Shown piece after piece: positions 35,987-44,096 of a DNA stretch of 64,000 nt. The notes under the pieces were generated by a model. That model had not been told where the DNA came from. It made no database searches and was given only the letters and a program-made list of their open reading frames with translations. Numbering within the stretch: the stretch's first letter is position 1; every line of letters starts with the position of its first letter. The translations under genes were made by a program, and so were the position numbers. This DNA comes from Pseudanabaena sp. (GTDB lineage Bacteria > Cyanobacteriota > Cyanobacteriia > Pseudanabaenales > Pseudanabaenaceae), in assembly GCA_003249035.1 (NCBI GenBank), contig QBMK01000005.1:76308-140307 (forward strand), in the 5' to 3' direction.

Positions 35987-37081
35987 TTAGCCTCCAGTGG
36001 GGAAGAGGAATGCAAATTGGAATCGAATCTGCCAATCTGCGCCAAATTCGGGTCTGATGACATTCCAAAATGCTGCCAGAGAGACATTCACAGGTTGCTT
36101 ATCAATCCGAAATACTCTCCCAACACCACCGCCTATCGGTACTGTCCATTGGTTCCCAGAGGATGCGTTCCAATTTGCCGTAATAACAGGTGAGAATGAG
36201 AGAAACCAACCATCGGGCATGTTGTAGTTGATAAATGGCTGAAACAAAAACTGGCTGACCGCAGCGCGATTATCATCGCCTGCCACTGACCATTGTTGAT
36301 TTGCTAAAGCGCCAACTACCCATTTCCCAGGGCTCCAAACCGCAACGGCTGTAGGCCCAACACTCCATTTCCCAGTCCCCAGAGCGGGATCGGTAGCTGT
36401 AGGGAATGACAACACCGGACCTATTCCCCAAGTAAAATCGCCAGGTTGCTTCGGTACAAAAAAGAAACTGGGGTTAATATCTCCTAGTCCAAATCTATCT
36501 GAGTTAATAGGTACCGGCTGGACTAGGACTGGGGTAATAATCCGTGAAACTAACAACCAATCATCATTTAATGAGGTTGGAATGACTGGCTGGATGTTTA
36601 AAAGGTACTGCGTGCGGTCATTGGGCCCGACACCAAAGTTAAAGTTGAACTGAAAAGGCACACTGATCAAGTTAGCGATCGGGTTCTGCGCTGATTTTGC
36701 CAAATTTTCTGTCTTTTGGGCAGAAGCCGATTGCTCAGTGGCTGTTTCTGCCGGAGCCGCAGTGGGATCGGTTTGGGCGACGATTGCTAAGTTGCTCTCG
36801 ATCGGCATTAAATCTTTGGCAGAGATACTTGCATTGCGATCGGGAATATCAATGTTAACCTGTGCTAGTTTAGTTTCCGCTTCGATAGGAAAAGGGGCAG
36901 AACTTTCTATAGGTTTGCGATCGCTTAACATCGCATTTTCTTGAAGATGTATTGCTTCAGAATTTGGAGAAGTTATTAAGTCTGGGTTTGCTAAACTGCT
37001 CTGTGCAATTAAGCAAGTAGCAGTCCAGGATATTTGAGATAACGAAGTTAATAGTACAAACTTCTGCAATGACTTAAGCAT
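35987..37081 (-). CDS. Predicted outer-membrane beta-barrel protein (transporter-like)
   Basis: 364 aa from the ATG at 37081 (MLKSLQKF), which places the signal peptide (FVLLTSLSQISWTATCLIAQSS) at the N-terminus; the track start at 37117 adds 12 residues. After a linker, residues about 145-364 are strand-rich (NDDWLLVSRIITPV; GDFTWGIGPVLSFPTA; WKVGALANQQWSV-like). This resembles barrel proteins often mis-annotated as neuromedin U or phenol-degradation-type transporters. Function unknown. Confidence 0.7.
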   Translation of the reverse strand: MLKSLQKFVLLTSLSQISWTATCLIAQSSLANPDLITSPNSEAIHLQENAMLSDRKPIESSAPFPIEAETKLAQVNIDIPDRNASISAKDLMPIESNLAIVAQTDPTAAPAETATEQSASAQKTENLAKSAQNPIANLISVPFQFNFNFGVGPNDRTQYLLNIQPVIPTSLNDDWLLVSRIITPVLVQPVPINSDRFGLGDINPSFFFVPKQPGDFTWGIGPVLSFPTATDPALGTGKWSVGPTAVAVWSPGKWVVGALANQQWSVAGDDNRAAVSQFLFQPFINYNMPDGWFLSFSPVITANWNASSGNQWTVPIGGGVGRVFRIDKQPVNVSLAAFWNVIRPEFGADWQIRFQFAFLFPTGG

Positions 37082-37199
37082 ATTTTCTTGCAAATTACTG
37101 AATAAGAAACCTTGCATAAAAAAGTATCATAGAAGCTAATCAAATCGAATAATCAAAACAACTTTTAACGTTTATAGCCATAGTCACTTGTATTAGAGA

Positions 37200-37254
37200 A
37201 AGACCCAAAGAGTATGAGGCGGCGCATAGCGCCGCCTCATACTCCTTGGGTCTT
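37200..37254. repeat. 26-bp-arm palindrome
   Basis: AAGACCCAAAGAGTATGAGG... arms with one mismatch and an ATA loop. Its inner block GAGGCGGCGC-x3-GCGCCGCCTC is the same as in the palindrome at 50892. Confidence 0.8.
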
Positions 37255-37262
37255 GATTCATA

Positions 37263-37967
37263 TCATTGAAGTAGTTGAAAAGATTTAAAAAAAGTCGTAG
37301 CATTCTCAGAGAGAGAATTTACACCTTTTTGTTTTGCCGCTAAAACATATAGTCGCCGCTCAACTAGATAAATCTTAAATACGAAGGTTTCTTGCTGGTT
37401 CTGCATCATTAACTCTCTTCCCGTATAACTTCCCAAGGAAATCGGGCGATCGCTTGACTTCGACAATCCCGTTCTCGCTAGAATAGCTGTTCGCACCGCT
37501 CCAAATAGAGAAGTAGGGTTTTTGAGTTGAGACGATGGCAGGTCATCTGTATGAGCCACTAAAAATCTAGAAGCCCCATCCTGACTGGCAACTACTTGAT
37601 AATTTAACTTACCAACAGCCGTTTCTAAAGATTTTGTCTCATTAGAGATAACACCGGGAGGCATCCAAATGGAAAATCCACCTGTTTTAGAGATAATCGG
37701 CTGCCATTGTGTGGTCTGCACTGTCAGCAGTGGACTTGCTTGCGGTGCTTGTAATCTTTGAATCTCCCGATCCATAAGTTGTTGACCTTCATCAAAAAAA
37801 CCAGGTGGTTGATTGAATAGTCGCTGAGCGAGGCGCAAATCTACACCTGTCAAGGGAGACTTCGCCTCGCTAACTTCTGGAAGGGCAAATGCCACTGTTC
37901 GTTCGGGAATGGATAACCCTAATAAAGCAGTAGTAACAGCAACAATTATGTAGCGATTCATTTGCAT
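37263..37967 (-). CDS. Secreted protein, paralogue of the gene at 42647
   Basis: 234 aa with a signal peptide (IIVAVTTALLGLSIPERTVAFA). From about residue 95 it aligns with the 42647 gene: GGFSIWMPPGV, SRFLVAHTDDLPSSQ, TGRELM and FFKSFQLL. Function unknown; probably periplasmic. It begins 13 bases after the DUF1400 hydrolase gene and is probably its operon partner. Confidence 0.75.
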   Translation of the reverse strand: MQMNRYIIVAVTTALLGLSIPERTVAFALPEVSEAKSPLTGVDLRLAQRLFNQPPGFFDEGQQLMDREIQRLQAPQASPLLTVQTTQWQPIISKTGGFSIWMPPGVISNETKSLETAVGKLNYQVVASQDGASRFLVAHTDDLPSSQLKNPTSLFGAVRTAILARTGLSKSSDRPISLGSYTGRELMMQNQQETFVFKIYLVERRLYVLAAKQKGVNSLSENATTFFKSFQLLQ

Positions 37968-37980
37968 TCAGTGGTTGAGG

Positions 37981-39729
37981 TTACAGGTTGTTTTGGCGCT
38001 TAAAGTCTGCAATGGCTTGAGACAGTTTTTCTGACGAAGCTGAGGTAATCAGAAACATCTTAAACTGCTCACCTTGACTTAGATATACGGAATAGGCAGA
38101 CTGTAGGTAGGGTTTGTAAACTTCAGGATTGTCGAGGTAAGTCCCGAAGAATGCAGTCAATAGGGCAGCAGTGTAGCTGCGGATTAGAAATGGACTTGGT
38201 AGGGCAATTTTATCAACAGACTCAATTGCGGTTAATACTCCAGGATCCAACTTAGAAAAGTCAACGTGAGCCTGTCCTTCCACCAATACTAAAAATTTAT
38301 TGTTTTGAGTTCCCAAATTATTGAACCCCCTAGTTGATGACAGCCAAGGGAAGGTGCGTGCCTGCTCTGCCACAAAGGGAGCTGCGGGGTCATAATTACC
38401 GCCTGCTACGAGTACAGGAATTTCAATCTTGTTTAGCCCAGGCTTTCCGAAGATGCTGCTATTGACTGGATTTGCGGCAAAGACAGCGGTAACTCGGCGA
38501 TCTCGAAAATCATAGGCTTGGCGAGGCAACTCCAAAGCTCGACATTGCAAGAGGAGAGAAATATTCAAACCTTGACCGTCTTTTTTGCAATCTATTTCTA
38601 GATTTTCAAAATCTATCTCAGCGCCAGCGATCGCTAAAGCTGTATAACCACCGAATGAATGCCCTGCTACTCCCACCGATTCCAAGTTGAGTAGCCCCTG
38701 AAACTCCGATTGATTACGGCGTCCGAGTTCGTCAATCGTGTAACTGATATCCTTGGGGCGATTAATAAATTCATTAACGTCAAAGGTGTTTCTGTGAAGT
38801 CCTTGCTTAAATTCATTAATCCAGATCTTATCGCTGCCGGGATGCTGCGGAAGGACAACGACATAGCCATAGGAAGCCATATGTTCTGCTCCTGCGCTAA
38901 AGTCCTCTGGGCGAGAAGCAAATCCATGGGAGACGACCACGACAGGAGTTTTGCCAGAGCGAAATTTCTGCGGTTTATAGACATCGACATAAAACTGGCG
39001 ATTGCGACTGCTATCGTTCAGAACCCAGACTTCTTTCGGCCGCACTCCATAGGTTCCGGGTTGGCGGAGATCTGTCATTTTCGAGAAATCTATGGAGGGA
39101 GCATCTGCTGCTTCCGCCATAGACCATTCCTGCATTTTGCTGGTCAAGAGCTCTGTTGCTCTCACTAACTTCTCGCCAAATTCTGCAACTGCTAGGATGA
39201 TTTCTCCTTGGAATTCGATATTGGTAGGAAACTTCTTAAAGACATTGAGCAGAGTTAAGCCTTGAGGCTCGAAAGCAGCTTGCACGATCGCAGCTCTCAA
39301 GCCAAACTTGCCATTGACACCACCATCAAGAGTAATGCCTCTTCCCAGACGAGTCAGCCCAGCTTCGCCAAGTGCCGAATAAAAGAAACGAGACAATAGG
39401 ACTGGGTCAACTTTTGCTGGCTTCAAGAGGGCAGCGCGAAATACAGCCTGTTGTTCTGGAGTTGCTCTGCCTAGGAACAATTCTAAATCTTTCTCGATTT
39501 TCCCATCTTTGGCAAAGGTCTCTAGGGAACTGACTCTTAGGGGTATCTTGAATGGTCCGAATAAGAAAAATATTTCCTCAGCTGCTTTGACTGGGGCAGC
39601 GGTCAAAAGAGTAGCTGAAACCACACCAAGCGCGGCATAGCGCATCCAATTACTTAAGCTGATGAAGGGTTTGCTCAAGTTTAGCGATCGCTTGTTTGAT
39701 TTATTGGCGGGGCTCATATTTAAGTCCAT
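37981..39729 (-). CDS. Secreted DUF1400 + alpha/beta hydrolase (copy 1)
   Basis: 582 aa. Signal peptide (YAALGVVSATLLTAAPVKAAE), then a DUF1400 domain of about 130 residues (EIFFLFGPFKIPLRVSSLETFA), then a dienelactone-hydrolase/PAF-acetylhydrolase-like catalytic domain. Its nucleophile is in GHSFGGYTA, the Asp in GGNYDPAAP and the His in EGQAHVDFS. Probably a periplasmic lipase or esterase; the substrate is unknown. It is about 75% similar by eye to the copy at 40135. Upstream gene of a two-gene operon. Confidence 0.85.
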   Translation of the reverse strand: MDLNMSPANKSNKRSLNLSKPFISLSNWMRYAALGVVSATLLTAAPVKAAEEIFFLFGPFKIPLRVSSLETFAKDGKIEKDLELFLGRATPEQQAVFRAALLKPAKVDPVLLSRFFYSALGEAGLTRLGRGITLDGGVNGKFGLRAAIVQAAFEPQGLTLLNVFKKFPTNIEFQGEIILAVAEFGEKLVRATELLTSKMQEWSMAEAADAPSIDFSKMTDLRQPGTYGVRPKEVWVLNDSSRNRQFYVDVYKPQKFRSGKTPVVVVSHGFASRPEDFSAGAEHMASYGYVVVLPQHPGSDKIWINEFKQGLHRNTFDVNEFINRPKDISYTIDELGRRNQSEFQGLLNLESVGVAGHSFGGYTALAIAGAEIDFENLEIDCKKDGQGLNISLLLQCRALELPRQAYDFRDRRVTAVFAANPVNSSIFGKPGLNKIEIPVLVAGGNYDPAAPFVAEQARTFPWLSSTRGFNNLGTQNNKFLVLVEGQAHVDFSKLDPGVLTAIESVDKIALPSPFLIRSYTAALLTAFFGTYLDNPEVYKPYLQSAYSVYLSQGEQFKMFLITSASSEKLSQAIADFKRQNNL

Positions 39730-39879
39730 ATTGTTTCGTTCACTCCTGTTAGCTTTTTTAACACAACCATTATTTTTAGATTAACATGTTTTTTCTCAGC
39801 AATATTTGCTGTTGCCAGCGCCTTTTCCGCTGAAAACACCAATTTTATTGAGAATTGTTGCATTTGTCCCATCAACTTA

Positions 39880-39982
39880 ATACCAAAGCATAAACAGGCG
39901 TAGCCAGTTTGTGCTTTTAAAACCCTTACTGGGTTTGATTTTCAATTCACAAAAGTGTCGTCACACTTTTGTGAATTGGTAT
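39880..39982 (+). repeat. Family B palindromic element, copy 2
   Basis: 103 bp, ends ATACCAA...TTGGTAT, first hairpin GGC-GTA-GCC with partly decayed arms, centre AAAACCCTTACTGGGTTTG, second hairpin CACAAAAGTGTCG. Located between the two hydrolase genes. Confidence 0.85.
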
Positions 39983-40001
39983 TAAGGGCATCAGCATAAT
40001 T

Positions 40002-40056
40002 AAACCCAAAAAATCTGTACTGCTCGCTTAGCAGGCGGTACAGATTTTTTGGGTTT
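40002..40056. repeat. 19-bp-arm palindrome
   Basis: AAACCCAAAAAATCTGTAC and its exact reverse complement around a 17-base loop, 79 bases past the end of hydrolase copy 2. Confidence 0.75.
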
Positions 40057-40134
40057 ATTAGGTATTTATTGCTTTGATGAAGCTCACGGATAAAAGCTAA
40101 ATCTACGAGCTGAGATACTCTCTTTCAATCTGTT

Positions 40135-41895
40135 CTATAGGTTATTGAATTTCCTAAAGTCTTCAAAAGCTTTGGCGAGATTATCTGCTGAAGCTGCACT
40201 AATTAGGAAGACTTTGAATTCTTCACCTTGACTAAGAAATGCTGAATAGGAAGCCTGAAGATAAGATTTATAATCTGGACGATTTCCGATGTAAGTCTCA
40301 AAGAATGCAGTTAATAGGCTGTCCGAGTAGCTGCGAATTAGGTATGGGCTGGGGAGGCTGACTTTGTCAACAGACTCAATGGCCTGTAAGATCCCAGGAT
40401 CGAGCTTGGAAAAGTCCACGTGAGCCTGACCTTCTATCAACACCAAATATTTCTCGGTGACATTAAGCCAAGAGAAGACACGAGCCTGTTCGAGGACGAA
40501 TGGAGCTGCGGGGTCGTAGTTGCCGCCTGCGATGAGGATTGGGATTTGAATCTTACTCAGTCCCAAACGTCCAAAGGTAGCACTACCAATTGGATTGGCA
40601 ACAAAGATAGCGCTAACTCGTCGATCGCGAAATTTAGTTTGAGTTGTACTGGGCAACTCCAAAGCTCGACATTCCAAAAGGTTAGAGATATTTAAACCAC
40701 CGAATTCTTTATTGCACTCTTTTTTGAGATTTTCAAAATCTATCTCAGCACCAGCGATCGCAGCAGCTGTATAACCACCGAATGAATGCCCCGCTACTCC
40801 CACCGATTCTAGATTGAGTAGCCCCTGAAATTCTGATTGATTGCGCCGTCCGAGTTCGTCAATCGTGTAACTGATATCCTTGGGGCGGTTAGTAAAATCG
40901 TTCACATCAAAGGTGTTTCTGTGCAGTCCTTGCCTGAATTCATTAATCCATATCTTATCGCTGCCGGGATGCTGCGGAAGGACAACGACATAGCCATAGG
41001 AAGCCAAATGTTCTGCTCCTACGCTAAAGTCCTCTGGTCGAGAAGCGAATCCATGGGAGAAGACCACAACAGGAGTTTTGCCAGAGCGAAATTTCTGTGG
41101 TTTATAGACATCAACATAAAACTGGCGATTGCGACTGCTATCGTTCAAAATCCAGACCTGCTTAGGCTGCACTCCAAACGTTCCAGGTTTGCGGAGATCT
41201 GGAAGTTTAGCAAAATCAATAGGGGGTGCAGAAGCTGCTTCCTTTGCGGACAGTTGTTTCATCTCATTGGTGAGAACTTCTGTCGCCCTTATTAATTTCT
41301 CAGCGACTTCGGCAGCGCCTAGGATGACAGCTCCTTGGAATTCGATATTGGTGGGGAACTTCTTAAAGACATTGAGTAGGGTTAATCCTTGAGGCTCAAA
41401 AGCAGCCTGCACGATCGCTGCTCTTAGGCCAAACTTTCCATTGATCCCACCATCTAAGGTAATTCCTCTTCCAAGACGAGTCAGCCCAGCTTCTCCAATT
41501 CCCGAATAAAAGAAACGAGATAATAGAACTGGATCGACCTTTGCTGGCTCAGTGAGGACTTTGCGAAATACAGCTTGTTGCTCTGGAGTCGCTCTGCCTA
41601 AGAATAATGCTAAATCTTTTTCAATTTTCCCATCTTTGGCAAAGGTTTCTAAGGAACTAACTCTTAGTGGTATCTTAAATGGCCCAATCAAGAAAAATAT
41701 TTCTTCAGCTGCTCTAGCGGGAGTTGCAGCCAAAACAGTAGATGAAACCAATCCGAGTAAGGCATAGCGCATCCAATTACTTAGACTGGTGAAGGGTTTG
41801 CCTAAGTTTACGGATCTCTTGTTTGATTTGATGTCGATTCCTACATTTACATTCATCATACCTATGCCTGAGTTTGTGCCTATAGTACTTTGCAA
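40135..41895 (-). CDS. Secreted DUF1400 + alpha/beta hydrolase (copy 2)
   Basis: 586 aa, same architecture as copy 1: signal peptide (YALLGLVSSTVLAATPARAAE), DUF1400, hydrolase with GHSFGGYTA, GGNYDPAAP and EGQAHVDFS. It diverges most in residues after the nucleophile (KKECNKEFGGLNISNLLEC). A recent tandem duplication with a repeat element between the copies. The start follows the track; the ATGs at codons 12 and 14 are possible alternatives. No secreted-paralogue gene follows it; its counterpart lies divergently at 42647. Confidence 0.85.
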   Translation of the reverse strand: MQSTIGTNSGIGMMNVNVGIDIKSNKRSVNLGKPFTSLSNWMRYALLGLVSSTVLAATPARAAEEIFFLIGPFKIPLRVSSLETFAKDGKIEKDLALFLGRATPEQQAVFRKVLTEPAKVDPVLLSRFFYSGIGEAGLTRLGRGITLDGGINGKFGLRAAIVQAAFEPQGLTLLNVFKKFPTNIEFQGAVILGAAEVAEKLIRATEVLTNEMKQLSAKEAASAPPIDFAKLPDLRKPGTFGVQPKQVWILNDSSRNRQFYVDVYKPQKFRSGKTPVVVFSHGFASRPEDFSVGAEHLASYGYVVVLPQHPGSDKIWINEFRQGLHRNTFDVNDFTNRPKDISYTIDELGRRNQSEFQGLLNLESVGVAGHSFGGYTAAAIAGAEIDFENLKKECNKEFGGLNISNLLECRALELPSTTQTKFRDRRVSAIFVANPIGSATFGRLGLSKIQIPILIAGGNYDPAAPFVLEQARVFSWLNVTEKYLVLIEGQAHVDFSKLDPGILQAIESVDKVSLPSPYLIRSYSDSLLTAFFETYIGNRPDYKSYLQASYSAFLSQGEEFKVFLISAASADNLAKAFEDFRKFNNL

Positions 41896-42028
41896 AGCAA
41901 TTATTTCAGACTAGCATGATTTTTCTTAGCAACATCTACGCCATAAAGCTATTATTATTTCAATTAAGCTCTAGTATTTAAAGCTAGAATTTATTATCAA
42001 CAATTTCTGAATTTCTAAAGGTGTTTTT

Positions 42029-42484
42029 ATGACATTAACCAATCGCAATTTACTATCGGTAGGCTTTGCTGGCGTGCTTCTGAGTATGTCATCTCCAGCG
42101 ATCGCACAGAATTGCAGACCGCTAGGTGTTGTAGGAGGGATAGGTACAAGTGTCACGAAAACGGTCTCTCCACCAGCGACATTATGGACGAGAAACAACT
42201 GGAATACTGACTTTGAGGTTCCTGGTGGAGCAAGGTTCAATCGCTATGTTGTGAGAATGACAGCACAAACTGGGGCTGCGTTTCCCACGAAGATTTTCCT
42301 GAAGTACAGCAATAACACCGCAGACAATTTTTTAAACAAAACAGTACCGCTTAATCCAGGGCAATCAGTCACTTTTCCTGCGACCCCTCGCCCCGCCAAC
42401 GATCCCTTTCAAGTCAATGTGTTTGTCGGCGGACTTAGCGTAGTCGGACAAGTTTATATGCTATCTGTGGAAGGCTGTTTTTAA
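42029..42484 (+). CDS. Small secreted protein of unknown family
   Basis: 151 aa with a signal peptide (LLSVGFAGVLLSMSSPAIAQN). The mature part looks like one beta-sandwich (ARFNRYVVRMTAQTG; NPGQSVTFPATPR; GQVYMLSVEGCF) with Cys near both ends (NCRP and GCF) that could form a disulfide. Not recognised. Divergent from hydrolase copy 2. Confidence 0.7.
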   Translation: MTLTNRNLLSVGFAGVLLSMSSPAIAQNCRPLGVVGGIGTSVTKTVSPPATLWTRNNWNTDFEVPGGARFNRYVVRMTAQTGAAFPTKIFLKYSNNTADNFLNKTVPLNPGQSVTFPATPRPANDPFQVNVFVGGLSVVGQVYMLSVEGCF

Positions 42485-42646
42485 TTTACTGATTTAAGAG
42501 TATAGCTTCCTCGTTAGGCAGCCTATATCTATTTCCTCATCGAAGATCTGACTCCTCAGATTTATATCGATATGTATTTCGAGGTAACAATTGCCCATTA
42601 ATTTAATATGGATTGTTAAGATGTCTATTCTTGAGAGGTACGAAAA

Positions 42647-43372
42647 TTGAAACGGAAACACAATCAACATTCAGCCGCAATCTTTTTGGTTTCGGCGATC
42701 GTCGGAATAGGATGGGCTTTACCCTTACTAGCTCAGTTGGGAGATGGAGATGATGATGCCATAAATCCACGTCCTGCTCCAGGAGTTACTCGTCCTGCTT
42801 TCTTTCAGGATAGTCCTCAGGCAATACCTCTAGGTGTATTTCGTAGGCAACCATCGCAGACATTTCAACCGCAAATCGAATTCAACTTCGATCCAAATGC
42901 TTGGCAGACTTTTAGTTCGAAGTCGGGTGGGTTTGTCATCATGATGCCTCCGGGGATTATGTTTGATGAAACGGAAACCTTGAAAACGGCTATTGGCGAT
43001 CTACAGTTTCGTGTACTTTCTAAACATGATGGAAATTCTCGCTTTCTTGTAGCTTATTCCGATCGCCTTGCTCCAAGTCAAATCAAATCTCCGAAAGCGA
43101 TTCTTACAGCAATTGCCGAACGTGTTAACCCAACTAATTTGTTCCGCTTAACTGCCAATCGCCCCATTAATATTGACAACTTCCTTGGTCGTGAACTAAT
43201 GTTCAGTACTGCCAAAGAATCAATCGTAATGCGGGCTTATTTAGTTGGCGATCGCGTCTATATAATTGGCGCTAATCGTCTCACTAAATCAGCGATCGCT
43301 AATGTTAACGAGAAATTCTTTAAGTCATTTCGTTTATTGGAATTACCTGCCGCGAACGCCCCTAAGTCATAA
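42647..43372 (+). CDS. Secreted protein, paralogue of the gene at 37263
   Basis: 241 aa with a signal peptide (AAIFLVSAIVGIGWALPLLAQ). The C-terminal about 150 residues align with the 37263 protein: GGFVIMMPPGI, SRFLVAYSDRLAPSQ, LGRELM and FFKSFRLLEL. TTG start at 42647, supported by GAGAGG 7-8 bases upstream and the lack of an ATG. Function unknown. Confidence 0.72.
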   Translation: MKRKHNQHSAAIFLVSAIVGIGWALPLLAQLGDGDDDAINPRPAPGVTRPAFFQDSPQAIPLGVFRRQPSQTFQPQIEFNFDPNAWQTFSSKSGGFVIMMPPGIMFDETETLKTAIGDLQFRVLSKHDGNSRFLVAYSDRLAPSQIKSPKAILTAIAERVNPTNLFRLTANRPINIDNFLGRELMFSTAKESIVMRAYLVGDRVYIIGANRLTKSAIANVNEKFFKSFRLLELPAANAPKS

Positions 43373-43417
43373 ACCCTAAAACAATTCATAGCCCTATTTT
43401 TTAATAGTAATGGTGAA

Positions 43418-43807
43418 ATGCAAATTACTCTGGCAAATATAGCAACTGAACTCGCAGCCCGTCTTGACGGACCCTTACACTTTCGACTCTTTCTGCAACC
43501 AATTATGGCTGCAATATTTGCCTTCCGTGACGGTCGCATTGATGCAAAAAAAGGCGGTACACCTTTCGGCTGGGCGATATTCACCGAGCCAGAGCATCGT
43601 AGATTTTTAATCCAAGAAGGTTGGAAAGGAGTTTCCAAGGTCTTTATCCTCGCCATAGTGTTGGACTTTATTTATCAGTTCATCGCTTTGAAATCGTTCA
43701 ATCCACTAAATGCAATCATTGTTGGCATTTTGTTAGCAATAATCCCTTATGTCGCACTAAGGGGAATAGCCAACCGCTTGACAAAGCGCCGTCGCAGGAA
43801 GCAATAG
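43418..43807 (+). CDS. Small two-TM protein of unknown function
   Basis: 129 aa with a soluble N-terminal part (LDGPLHFRLFLQPIMAAIFAFRDGRIDAKKGGTP) and two membrane helices (FILAIVLDFIYQFI; NAIIVGILLAIIPYVALRGIA) before a strongly basic tail (RLTKRRRRKQ). The same kind of protein is scattered in bacteria without a known role. Starts 45 bases after the gene at 42647. Confidence 0.72.
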   Translation: MQITLANIATELAARLDGPLHFRLFLQPIMAAIFAFRDGRIDAKKGGTPFGWAIFTEPEHRRFLIQEGWKGVSKVFILAIVLDFIYQFIALKSFNPLNAIIVGILLAIIPYVALRGIANRLTKRRRRKQ

Positions 43808-43877
43808 GACAATCATTCTTAGCTGCTAGATTTGCGGTTAGCTGATTTACATTGCTTTACGCCAAAACTCGAAACAG

Positions 43878-43920
43878 TAAATTTTTAAAAGTGTTGACTT
43901 GCAATACTTTTAAAAATTTA
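43878..43920. repeat. 19-bp-arm palindrome
   Basis: TAAATTTTTAAAAGTGTTG arm with one mismatch. The same TTTTTAAAAG-x2-TTGC block is used at 46641 and, in variant form, at 53228. Confidence 0.7.
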
Positions 43921-43961
43921 TTATGTTTTATTGATCGTAAATTGCTTTGAGTTTGGAGATG

Positions 43962-44064
43962 ATACCAAATCACAAAATGGCAACGCCATTTTGTGATCTT
44001 AAAACCCTTACTGGGTTTGCCTTTCAATACCCAAAAGTGTCGCGACACTTTTGGGTATTGCTAT
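43962..44064 (+). repeat. Family B palindromic element, copy 3
   Basis: 103 bp, left end ATACCAA, right end TTGCTAT (one change), first hairpin CACAAAATGGC-AAC-GCCATTTTGTG, centre AAAACCCTTACTGGGTTTG, second hairpin CCCAAAAGTGTCG/CGACACTTTTGGG with both arms changed together from the CACAAAAG form. Confidence 0.85.
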
Positions 44065-44096
44065 GAAATAGTGAATGAATAGTTTGGGAAGAGTCT

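Noticed and set aside
38710-41295. 152-aa antisense ORFs at 38710-39168 and 40837-41295
   Set aside because: They lie opposite the two paralogous hydrolase genes at the same relative place; their similarity follows from the sense paralogy.
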